Below the pieces are notes generated by a model. It was not told the origin of the DNA. It saw only the letters and a list, made by a program, of their open reading frames with translations, and did not search any database. 64,000 nt of DNA. Source: Enoplolaimus lenunculus (Eukaryota > Nematoda > Enoplea > Enoplida > Thoracostomopsidae). The DNA lies in the NCBI GenBank assembly GCA_030248215.1, contig JASANG010003708.1, positions 248,001 to 312,000 of the forward strand, read 5' to 3'. Positions 43,101-52,714 of the stretch are shown one piece after another (the first letter of the stretch is position 1; each line of letters begins with the position of its first letter). The position numbers and the translations under genes are program-made.

Positions 43101-45293
43101 TTTTCTACAACGGTGAACACTTCGAACGCGACACGAAACTTGTCACAGCAACAACTCGAGTACCAATTCGCAACGTTGGAGCTTGGAAAACAAATACTGA
43201 AAAACGCAGAACGATCGCAACAACTTGAATTGAAATCTTTAAAATTAAAATCTAATTTAACTGACACGGAACGCAAGGAAGTCAACGATCGTCGGAAAAC
43301 TCTCAAACAAGTGTTTGCTAGCAATTTAACGACAGATTTGCAGAAAATAACCAAAAGTGTAAAAACGGCTGTTATACAACGCAACGATACAATCAATGGA
43401 TCAAACGATTTCGCTGCGTTTAAGTACAAACTGAACGAGTTAGAAGAAATATCAAATGCTTTGACAAAAGTTTCCGAGTGGAACGAAACTTGGAGCGACA
43501 CGATTTTGGATACAACGCCGTCGGCAGGCTTGAAACCAGCATCTAATCGCACTATGCCGAATAATACCACCGAGGATAAAACTGGAAACAGCGTTTCTGT
43601 GGCTAGCAAAATACGGTCTAAAAATTCGACTTCTGAGTTGGACAAAATGGAAACACTCACCGAACTGCTTGTGACAGAAATTCCAACTTCTGAATTGCAT
43701 TGGAATTCAGAGTCCAACCGCACGATACAACTTCAACAACTCGAGCGACGAGCTGAAGTTGCGTTAAGTGAAATGTTCAAGCTGGAAAACGCTGCTAAAC
43801 GGAGCAAAGAAGCACGGAAAATCTTGCGATACTACAACGATTTGATCAACGAAAAAGTAGCTGATGTGTTTGAGTCAACGCGATGGTCGAAATTGGCGAA
43901 TAAGTTGTCGAATTTCAAACCGAAAGAAGGTAAACCAAACAGAGGAAGCGCAGGCGAGAAATGCAAGTCGGAGAACTGTTTGAAGAACAATACGACAACA
44001 TCGAATGATGACGGCTCATTTGAAAATCTGTCTACAATTCTCAACGAAGCACAATCGAATTCAACCGCGATTTCGAACGAAGTACTGAAACTTCAGCAAT
44101 TAGCTGCAAATGACTTTGTAGTCGCCGCTGTAGCGCTTCAAGATCAAGGAATACGGAAGAACAGCTCAGAGCAACAATTTATCGCCGCAAATTTAGCTCG
44201 AATCCAACAAGATATCGCTACAGTTGCGGATCGCGATATTTTACGAAAACGAAAAATCGCCGAACATCTCAGATCGATCATTTTGTCGTATAGCAACGCA
44301 ACAAGTACGACAAATACGCTGACAACGCCGTACAGCTTGACTGGAAGCAAACATTTACGGGTAAAATGGCAACAATTTACCTTGGCAGCCCTCAAACGTT
44401 CAAGAGATCGAATTTATCTCGCGAAACATCAAGCGCTTCAGTATGCTGATCTAGCGAACACTTTGAGCACACATCAACACACAAGTATTCGTTCAGCATT
44501 GGCTAAACTGGCGAAAGATTTAAATTCAAAACTTCCTGGTTTAAGGGTCGCGTTCGAAACTCAACTGGATATAGCGTTGGTGAAAGCAGGCGATATTTTG
44601 TCGAAATCCGAATTCAGGCGGTTCAATGAAATTATTTCAGAAAATCAACAGCTGAGTCAGGAGTCAAGTGGGTTTGACGTGGCCAAGATGCGTATTGGAG
44701 AGCAAACTAAACTAAAAAAAATTTTGAAGAAAATCAAAAAAGGCAAAATGTCTGTTGGCAAATTGGACAGATTACTCAAACGTCATCAAGAAATACCGAA
44801 TTTTATTGAAAATTTAGTTGTCGATGGAACGACCGACGCACCTTCTGCGATCGCAACTACAGCTGTGGCGAGAAAAAGTGGAAAGCCGCCGAAGCAGCAG
44901 CCTAGAATTCGTGTCGAAAATCGACAAAATGACAAAATTCTGAAAAGTGAGTTTGAAATTGTTCAATCGCCGAACCCTGCTTATCAGAGCGATGGCATCG
45001 AACAAAGCTACAAAAATGATCACAATGCAGTGACACAAAGGTACACAAGCGAAAGTGACGGGAAACTAAGCCAGACAGAAGAACCACAAAACCAAATACA
45101 ACCAATCGAGCGACTTTTGGTTGAACAACGAGAAAACGCCGAAGAAACGTCTAAAGATACGTTACAAATTAAGCCGGAATCAACAGATTCGTTTCGAAGT
45201 CAAATACCGACCGATATCGAATCGTTGGATAAACTGATATTGCAAAAAATGCAAGAATTTAGAGAAAATCCTTATTCTGTTTCTTTGAACTGA
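40199..45293 (+). CDS. secreted, sequon-rich helical protein, unidentified (830 aa)
   Basis: Exons 40199-40255, 41758-41842 and 42943-45293 join in phase (0, 1). Exon 1 encodes only MLAFTLIPVLLWSLLIVGQ, a clear signal peptide. Exon 2 begins VTSRPVPNDLAQNVTFTDAV. Exon 3 (2351 nt, open throughout) begins after the acceptor ATAATTTTCAG and encodes 782 residues to TGA. I count 22 N-glycosylation sequons, all in the first ~500 residues (for example NTSNATRNLS, NRTMPNNTTED). The same part is rich in K, E, A and Q and predicted helical or coiled coil. The last ~330 residues have no sequon and hold a very basic stretch (KKILKKIKKGKMSVGKLDRL) and a polar, Q/E-rich tail. No cysteine-rich domain or second membrane segment. 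Secretion and glycosylation are inferred; function is unknown. The splice joins rest on phase and motifs, not on homology. Confidence 0.82.
40384..40577 (-). mobile_element. R2 MITE
   Basis: CCTACATGTTTAAAATCAGG plus GGCGAAA at the left and TGTATTATACACTTGCCCAT at the right are decayed inverted ends. Between them are AAGCTTAAGC and TTAGGCTTAAC motifs. It lies in intron 1 of the secreted-protein gene. Confidence 0.65.
40756..41645 (+). repeat. ~62-bp minisatellite, about 15 units, with higher-order pattern
   Basis: Each unit runs CGGTTTTTATTAATGAAAAT, then TTATTTTTTTTCAAAATTCA, then CATTGTTTTGTTATTGAAAA. A short variant (TTTTTTAAAATTCACGTTG) occurs at 40840 and again 308 bp later, so a block of five units was itself duplicated. 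The array fills most of intron 1 of the secreted-protein gene. Open frames across it are an effect of the period. Confidence 0.93.
41940..42110 (-). repeat. degenerate TTAGGC-like array
   Basis: CCTAAACCTAAGC, CCTAAGCCTAAC and related phrases cover about 150 bp of intron 2 of the secreted-protein gene, without clear R2 or R3 ends. Confidence 0.6.
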
Positions 45294-45590
45294 TTTTTAG
45301 TCAAATTGAAAAATGTTTTGGCATCTCGTATAGTTGTATTTGTTCAATGGGTCAAGAAAGGGTTGATAATAATTCTTGATCGGTCTTAATTAAAGCGCAA
45401 GGCAACAACTAAACTAGCAGAGCATTGATGATCGCATTATGTTGAGAATTTTGGTTATATACCATTTATAGATATTTGTACATTAATTACACAGTTGTTC
45501 ACTGTATGCGCAACGAAGTATATAATATAAATCATTAGCTTTAGGGATCGTATGTGGTGTTGTGGTTGTTGCAGTTTATCTGGTCTCGCC

Positions 45591-45729
45591 GGACCAATGT
45601 ATAGAACATGGCCGTAACACTAAGCATATTCGTATGCCTAAGCTTAAGCCTAAACAAAAAAATAGGCTAAAGCTTAAACTTATGTCAGTTTTGCGTAAGA
45701 ACGTTCCGCCTTTGATCTTTATATGGGCC
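45591..45729 (+). mobile_element. R2 MITE, short copy
   Basis: Ends GGACCAATGTATAGAACATG and GTTCCGCCTTTGATCTTTAT plus ATGGGCC. Core CCTAAGCTTAAGCCTAAAC. An open frame across it is not a gene. Confidence 0.7.
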
Positions 45730-46124
45730 GTTTTGCTGACGTTGTTCTTCTGCTGTTTTACCCAGAAAGTGGCAAATTTTTCACTGTCTCAGTATAAGTG
45801 ATAATGTAAATCTATGTTTACTACCAGTAACTAAGGCAGCTAAAGGTTTTAAACTACTAAGACTATTAAAGTACTCGAAGTTATAGTGTTAAACTTACTG
45901 ACCAACTTTACTGATCGCATTCGAACGAAACTTGCAAGTGTATTTAAGCTTTTCTCGTATAAAAATATTCTATTTCCTTCAGATCTAATTTCAAACAAGG
46001 ATTTGAATCGATGCCTTTCAGTTCAGAATGGTTTTAGCATCAAGTTCAAAAACTTAAAGATCGAATTCGAAGTGGTTTTACGTTGTTAGACACTGCATAT
46101 TGTGCACTAATTAACAGAGTGCAA

Positions 46125-46488
46125 CCGGAGGTGAAAAATGCCGGAATCGGAGGCCAATGGAACTTGCCGGAACCGGAGGCGGAGCAGGTGCCGGAGGTGA
46201 GGCGAAATTAGGTAGTAAAAATGATGGTTAATGATTTAATTTTAGCCAATATCTGCAATACGTTGTAAAGTTGTATGGTTTTACGCTAATTTTCTGTGCA
46301 ATTTCGGTAATTGTTTCCTGAAAATTGTGTCAAAAGTAAAACGAAACGCTCTAAACAGATAAATTTTGCAAAATTATGCTAAATTTTGCTACCGAAATTG
46401 CCGGAATCTCCGGAAAAAATTCTTCCGGAGCCGGAGGCCAATTTTCTGCCGGAGCCGGAGCCGGAGGCAGACCTCCGGTTGTACCTAG
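46125..46488 (+). mobile_element. R5 hAT-type MITE with perfect 8-bp target duplication
   Basis: 364 bp, from CAGAGTGCAACCGGAGG to CCTCCGGTTGTACCTAG. CTAATTAA flanks it exactly on both sides (46117-46124, 46489-46496). Subterminal zones are runs of GCCGGAG motifs, and the core includes GAGGCGAAATTAGGTAGTAA. It has no frame and is moved presumably by a hAT transposase elsewhere. Confidence 0.88.
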
Positions 46489-46628
46489 CTAATTAACGTA
46501 CACAAGTTGCCCTATTCTGCTCGCTTTATACTGCATGTGAAAAAGGGTTAATAAGGACTTTATTCAGATTACAATTTTAATACACAGTTTAATAGCATAT
46601 ATGTTTTCATTTTAAATCACAAGTTAAA

Positions 46629-46634
46629 TTTATT
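46629..46634 (-). promoter_or_regulatory. poly(A) signal overlapping the stop codon
   Basis: AATAAA on the minus strand contains the TAA stop (46632-46630) of the distal cysteine-rich gene, the same arrangement as at the end of the coiled-coil gene. Use is inferred. Confidence 0.35.
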
Positions 46635-49600
46635 CAATAACTTTAGAAGGTCCGCATCCGGACGGACAATCGAACTCTTGGTTGACGCATGTTCGCTCGG
46701 GTCCACTGTCACACAGTAACACTTCACAACATTTTTCGCCTGCAACCAGTATTTGCATGCGTATATACACCAGAAACATCACGTACAAGTAAAAGCCCAC
46801 AATAGGGGTCAGTTATATAATAATGGTATAGATGGGCACCGAATATCCGGAAATGAAAATATCCAGATATATATTCAAAATGGAATATGTATCCGGATAT
46901 CCGAAATGCTATTGTGTGAAAAAATTTGGATTAACTTACATTGTTTAAAATAGCTGAAGCTACGAAAAAATAATTCTGTATTCAAACCTCAGTCAGAATA
47001 TAGAACTAAATTCTTGACGATTTTTGTGAACAGATTTGATTTTTTCGATGTATATTGTTTATAAAATTTAGAGCTTGCATCTTGTTGTATACTGTGATAA
47101 GCTCAGTCCTTCGGTGAAGCATGTGCATCAAAAGAAGTATAGTGTTCGAATGTTTCGTCGTTTGAGTTTGTGATAAATTACAGGTATACTTAAGATTGTA
47201 CACGTCCGGAGCCGTCCGTCACCGTCCGGTACTGTGCCGCAAAACCATGAATTTTTACCTGGCATCGCATAACAACTCAAAAACAAAATTTTTCAACTTG
47301 CGGTGCCGCACGGCTTTTGAAGTCGCCGCACGACAAGCATTGTGCCGCCCTTATGTATTACAGAATTTTTCTATCGCTTACAAAGATATATATCTTAGCT
47401 AATAATTGTTCGTTTACACAAGCAGCTTCATTCGTTTGATGGAAAAAAAGCTCCTTATTAAAAGACCGAATAAAGTTAAGTTTCGAAAGTTTAAAGCAAC
47501 TTAAGTTTTGAAAGTGCATTCATAAGCATATTAACCTTACATTATCACGCAAACTTTTGATAAGACAAATAAACGTTTAATTCAATGGATAGTTGCAACA
47601 CCGGATGTATATCAGTATAGAAGGGTGTCGGAGGGCGGGTTAAAATTGAATAACAGTCCGTAACCGAATATCAGGAGGGCACCTCTGGAGAGGCCAAATA
47701 AATATCAGTCCCCCTCTTATTCGGGTCACTACAGTGCCTTACAAATTTCTCCGTCAAATATTTTTATAATAAAATGGTAAGGTCCGAGGTTACAGTACTC
47801 CCCCATCAAAAAGTTTTTTAAAAATGATAAGGTCCCGCCTACCTGACAAATTTTACCACTAAAACATTTTTATTAGTGAAAAATTGCGTTTCAACGCATT
47901 TACCCACCCGCCAACGTCATAAATTTCTTGATCCGCTGCTAAGATCGCAGCACCACTAAAACTAACATGAGCTGAAGTTTGTTCGTTTTAGCGTATTTAG
48001 TATATTTCACTGTGATTCTTTTTTCTTGGAACGTAAAACGACTTATGTATATGTATAATTCAAAAGAAGGGTGACATTCTATAGAATCTCTGGCGCAGTG
48101 GTTTGAATAGACGGAGACAAACCAAATCAACTCAATTTAAGGTGTCCAGCGCAAATATTTATTATTCTCTCTATCAATTTTATAAAGAGAATACCCAGAA
48201 CTATTGAAGAAGTTGTTTTACGCTCATAACAATTAGCTTGTGGATCAGGGTACTTCTCTTAGAGCAACAAATAAAAACAAGTGCTGAAGAAACGAAAATT
48301 GCGGTTCGCAAACCCAGTAAATCAAGTTTCAGGTATCCGAGATAGAAACTTTCATTTTCGATATCCGGATATCCGGATACATATACGGTAAGAATAGCAA
48401 GATATCCGAATATGAAAAAAATCCGATACCCATCACTAAATAAGATCCACTTGTAATTTAAATTTCTGTTAAACAAGCAATGATTTGACGCAAACCACAG
48501 CAACTGCAGTATGCACACCAACAATGACTACCTGAACTTCTTTTCGGAATGGTTCAAATTAGTCTTATAAAAAGTTTTTACGAGTCAGCTCAGCACGTGA
48601 GAAAACATTTTTTATCAACATCAACCATTCTACGGCATTCAAAATCAGCAAGAATGACTTTTGTTCGCGCATCTTTACAAAGTTTCAGAGGGGAATCTCT
48701 CATTCTCATTTCATGCACCACTCTTTGACGTCAGCCAGAGTGTAAACATATAGTAAAAGTAACGGAACCGGATAGCGATCAAAATAACGGAACCGGAAAA
48801 CGGAATATCCGGATGCATCCTGACGTCAGCTCTTAAGACATTTATTTTAAAATTTTCTACGGTTCTTACATTGAATAATAATTGTATTAATTTATCTTTA
48901 TACAATTTTAACTTGAAAAATATTTTACGTGAGCGATATGCTTTAAATATATTTACCTTGAGTGCAATCGCTTGCTCCATTGCACCAGTCTGGGTTGACA
49001 ACGCATTGTTGTGTTGAATTTTGCATAAATCCAGGATTGCATACGCAAATATTGTGTCTGATCATTGCTGAAATTTTAAATACGAAACATCAGGGTACAA
49101 CCGGCGGTGAAATATACCGGAGCTGGAGCCGGAGCCAGAGCCGGAGGTGAGGCGAAATTAGGTAATAAAAATGATGGTTAATTAGTTAATTTTAGCCAAT
49201 ATCAGCAATATATTGTTAAGTTGTTTGACGCTAATTTTCTGCGAACTTTTCGAAATTCTTTCCTGAAAATTGTGACAAAGATAAACGAAACGCGCTAAAC
49301 ACATAAATTTTGCACCAAAAATTTTGCCGGAGCAGGAGCCGGAGGCCGATTTTCTGCCGGAGCCGGCGACAGACCTCCGGTTGTACCCTGGAAAACGTAT
49401 AAAAATCGACTTGATCAAACGCGTGACATAAAACCGGGAAATAGTTATTCGACCGGAAGTATTTTGCTTTATATATTATCATTCGGCCTTACCCATCAAC
49501 ATTTTCTAGATCCGCCAATAATGTTGACTAACAAAACGTAAAGTTCTATTCTCAGCTGTGTGTAGCATCTAATATCAGTTGAATTTCAAACAAGCGAACG

Positions 49601-50293
49601 CAAGCTACGAATCTCAAAAGTTCTGTTGAAGTTTGAAGTATATATAGGTGATCAAAGGTCAAAAATTTCATGTTCTTCGAACATCACCGTTATGTTTAAA
49701 CGTAGCGAAAATAACGGAAACCGAAAACGGATATTGTAGTATATATATTAAATGTTTCAAACATGTTTCATTTTTGGTAACAGATGCTATGCCATATATG
49801 AGAACACAAGCAAAAATGCTAATTTGCCGATTCTCTTCAATTTATTTCCAACTCGTAAAGACATATTAAAGACCAGTATTTGCTTCCTTGTAAGTAAGCT
49901 TAGTGTTGCACGTATTTTTTTGCTTTGTGGCTTAGGGTTTGGCTTAAAATTTATACTTGGCATGGTATTACGCTCGTATCAATCATGAAACCTCAAATGG
50001 ACAAATATTTCATTCACCCTGGTATATAAGCGGCGTCAAAACTCACGGTCATTCATTCGACAGTGTCCATTGCTGACACAATCGGCGTCACTTTCGCATT
50101 CGTTTTCGTACGTTAATGGCTTAAACGGCTCTGGTATTAATGGCACAATTTGGCTTCCATTTGTAAACTCGAACATTTCGTCAACTTCTGATGATTGGGA
50201 GCTTGACGAAAAGTTTGAAACAGGTCCACAAACCGTTAGCACTGTTGATACAGATAGGATAACACAAATTGTGCCCGTGACGTATAGTTGCAT
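46630..50293 (-). CDS. secreted 14-cysteine protein, paralogue B
   Basis: Minus-strand exons 50293-50047, 49067-48957 and 46739-46630 join through two phase-1 introns into 155 residues. A signal peptide (MQLYVTGTICVILSVSTVLT) is followed by a Ser-rich, sequon-bearing linker of about 40 residues found only in this copy. The cysteine part starts ECESDADCVSNGHC, continues CVCNPGF, then DWCNGASDC, ECPSGCG-like DCPSGCGPSKVIE and stops. The first six cysteines fit an EGF-like spacing (C-x5-C-x5-C-x11-C-x-C-x11-C); the last eight match no family I know. Exons 2 and 3 (111 and 110 nt) have the same lengths and phases as in paralogue A, 2.4 kb upstream on the same strand. The 2.2-kb second intron holds an R11 element and other repeats. 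Likely an extracellular disulphide-rich protein; role unknown. Confidence 0.88.
46828..48438. mobile_element. R11 element filling intron 2 of paralogue B
   Basis: The left end reads GATGGGCACCGAATATCCGG and the right end, inverted, GATGGGTATCGGATTTTTTT. Both subterminal zones hold ATATCCGGA motifs. About 1.6 kb including other repeats. I see no transposase. It explains most of the intron length. Confidence 0.6.
47605..47745 (-). repeat. dispersed repeat ending CTGTAGTGACCCGAATAAGA
   Basis: It is the reverse complement of 58193-58325 over about 130 bp, including GACTGATATTTATGTGGCC and the GTAACCGAATA block. The same end appears near 345, 36970 and 63950. Unclassified. Confidence 0.65.
49091..49390 (+). 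mobile_element. R5 hAT-type MITE in intron 1 of paralogue B
   Basis: Exactly 300 bp with ends CAGGGTACAACCGGCGG and CCTCCGGTTGTACCCTG. Subterminal GCCGGAG motifs; core shared with 46.1 and 52.0 kb. The flanking octamers (CGAAACAT, GAAAACGT) are only partly alike. Confidence 0.85.
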
Positions 50294-50616
50294 CGTTATT
50301 GCTTGCTTTGATTTTGGTATAAAGATGATATTTTGATTTTAAATTTTCAAAGTTTTTAAGTTTAAATTAGTTGATTTTAGATTTTTGAACGCAGTTTCAG
50401 TTTTAGTAGCAAACGGTAAAAGCTTACAGTTGCTATTAAAGTGTTTCGCTTTTAACCAAATTTTTACTACAGCTTAACAAGAAACTAATTGACATTTAAA
50501 TCGATACTAGAACGAAAATCAACAGTAATTGTTCTACAATGTTTCAATCACTACAACATTAAGCCTATTAGGTAAAAGTTTGCGCCTGCATTTATAACCT
50601 TACCCCAAACCTAAGT

Positions 50617-50816
50617 GGCCAATCTATAGAACAGGGCAGGAACAGTAATATAAACATATTCGTAAGACTAAGCCTAAGACTAAGCCTAAGCCTAAGGGTT
50701 GAGCCTATACTAAAGCCTGAGCCTAAGCCTAAGCAAAAAATCGCTCTATCAATGCTTAAGCTTACTCTATTACAGTCCCGTCGGAAAACGTTCCGGTCCT
50801 GACCTATACATTGGCC
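50617..50816 (+). mobile_element. R2 MITE
   Basis: Ends GGCCAATCTATAGAACAGGG and GTCCTGACCTATACATTGGC plus C. The core holds AAGCCTAAGCCTAAGG arrays, including near-exact (CCTAAG) runs. Confidence 0.8.
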
Positions 50817-51243
50817 ACCTACGATATATATGTCAGCTCTGGAAATTTGAAACATTTCAGAGGAAAACTGGACCCGAACCAGATCCAAATTAAAGTTAGA
50901 AACACGCTTAATTGTTAAATGTTCAAATTTTGTTTACGGAAACCCAAGAACTTTGTTCAATCATTACTAAACATACGAACGAATTTTAGTACGTATAAAT
51001 ACAATGCACAAAGACGCATTTTTCATAAAAAAATATGAAATATTGCTGAAATACAAGCGTCAATAGATTCAAAGATGTCGTTTAAAGCCTGGTCGGAAAG
51101 CCATTATTCTGTACGTTTCTAGTGTTTTCCTAAAGTATTTTTTGTATTCAAAGTAAACACTTTTAAAGTACACAATCGCGCTATGAATACCGTGGTAAAT
51201 ATTGGTGTAATATATACTTGTATAAAGGGTTGTGCCAAGCCGT

Positions 51244-51404
51244 AGGCCTGTAGCCAAGTGGGTGTTTAGCCCCCACTGTAAAATTTATTTTTTGCCCTAC
51301 CCTACAAATTTTTCATCCTTGTTTGTATAAGTCATTGAACGCCGTTGCATGAACATCCTACAAAGTTTTAGCTCCCGAGCAAGATGAGCTGGCTGCAACC
51401 CTGG
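51244..51404 (+). mobile_element. R1 MITE
   Basis: AGGCCTGTAGCCAAGTGGG at the left and AGATGAGCTGGCTGCAACCC at the right, with CATCCTTGTTTGTATAAGTC inside. Decayed palindromic ends. Confidence 0.65.
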
Positions 51405-52002
51405 ATGCGGCCACAAGAGCCGTGGCCAACACTACAAATTCTATTCTCTTAAAAAACTGTGCCTCGCTGAACTATCGTTAACAATTTGTTAATCTTGTCT
51501 TAAGGACCAATACTTTAGTCGTTTTTTTTCGGCAAAGACCCTCTCGAATCATATACCTTGCTACAACACCAGTGAGATGAATAAGTATAAACTATTTAAT
51601 TTAGGAAAATCCGTTAGTAAAAACAACAACGTTTTCTCGTTTGATATACGCCCACAACTGTCATCTTGTGCTATTTAGTACAATTATCTTTTACAGCTTT
51701 TATTTTGTAACATAATATATGTTTATGAGAAATTTTCGTTCCAAGCATATTCACCGTACTTCATTCTTGTTGTATGTTTGTATCGCTAAATGCGCACATT
51801 TCATCAGTTAACTTTGTACAATATTTAATAGAAATTTCAGCTCGAAAATAAATGTTTATAAAATTTGAAACCAACCTTCGAATGCATCTTTCAGGAAACG
51901 AAATATTACTTTTAGCCACCACCCACCACTATTAATCATGGCGTTCTGACGGGGGAGCAGCAACTCCCCTATTCATATATATTTGCTATTGGTCATGGCT
52001 GC

Positions 52003-52338
52003 CAGGGTACAACCGGAGGTCTGCCTCTGGCTCCGGTAGAATTATTGACCGAGGTTCCGGCAACTTCGGTAGTAAAATTTTGCATAACTTTGCAAAATTT
52101 ATCTATTTAGCGCGTTTCGTTTTACTTTTGTCACAATTTTCAGTTGAAATTTTTTTCCAAATTTCGCAGAAAATTGGCGTATAAAACCAAACAACTTAAC
52201 GATATATTGCAGATATTGGCTAAAATTAATTAATTAACCATCATTTTTACTACCTGATTTCGCCTCAGCTCCGGCTCCGGCAAGTTTCGTCGATGTCCGG
52301 CTTTGGCTCCGGCATTTTTCAGCTCCGGTTGCACCCTG
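52003..52338 (-). mobile_element. R5 hAT-type MITE with 8-bp target duplication
   Basis: 336 bp, from CAGGGTACAACCGGAGG to CTCCGGTTGCACCCTG, reversed relative to the other R5 copies. Flanks ATGGCTGC (51995-52002) and ATGGCTAC (52339-52346) agree at 7 of 8 bases. Confidence 0.87.
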
Positions 52339-52714
52339 ATGGCTACTGCGTCATGTTGGCGAAAGTTGCAGCTGCAATTGCGATTGAAACTGTGTGTTTA
52401 GGTCCCGCAAGTTACGAATTCAACACATCGGTTTATTAAATTAAACTTTTAAAGCAAATAAATTCGTTTGAAACTTGATTGATTAATCGTATTTGATATA
52501 CACGCTAATGGTCAGTATTCTCAACTATGTGTAACAGCAATCACCAGTTGGTAATATTAGTCTTGTAACTTTCAAATCAGTGAAATTGAAGCGTATCAAA
52601 TTATGTATACTGTCTGCAGCGGTGATTTAAGAGTTGAAACCCGTGTATGTGACATACTGTTTAGTTTTTTAGTGCTACACACACATTTGAGAGTATGCCT
52701 CGTGATATCATTGG

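Larger units (their letters stand above)
45294..46629. other. spacer between convergent genes
   Basis: It separates the 3' ends of the plus-strand secreted gene and the minus-strand cysteine-rich gene. It holds an R2 copy (45591-45729) and an R5 copy (46125-46488). 45300-45580 is probably the 3' UTR of the plus-strand gene. 45740-46110 shows nothing I recognise. Confidence 0.55.
50294..52714. other. spacer between the two cysteine-rich paralogues
   Basis: It must hold the promoter of paralogue B, but no clear motif is seen. It contains R2, R1 and R5 copies. 52500-52600 shares phrases (ATTCTCAACTATGTGTAACA) with 42630-42690. 50320-50600 and 51410-51950 show nothing I recognise. Confidence 0.55.

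Noticed and set aside
43058-43723. 221-codon frame antisense to the secreted-protein gene
   Set aside because: A shadow of the 2.35-kb exon on the other strand, whose biased codons leave the antisense open.
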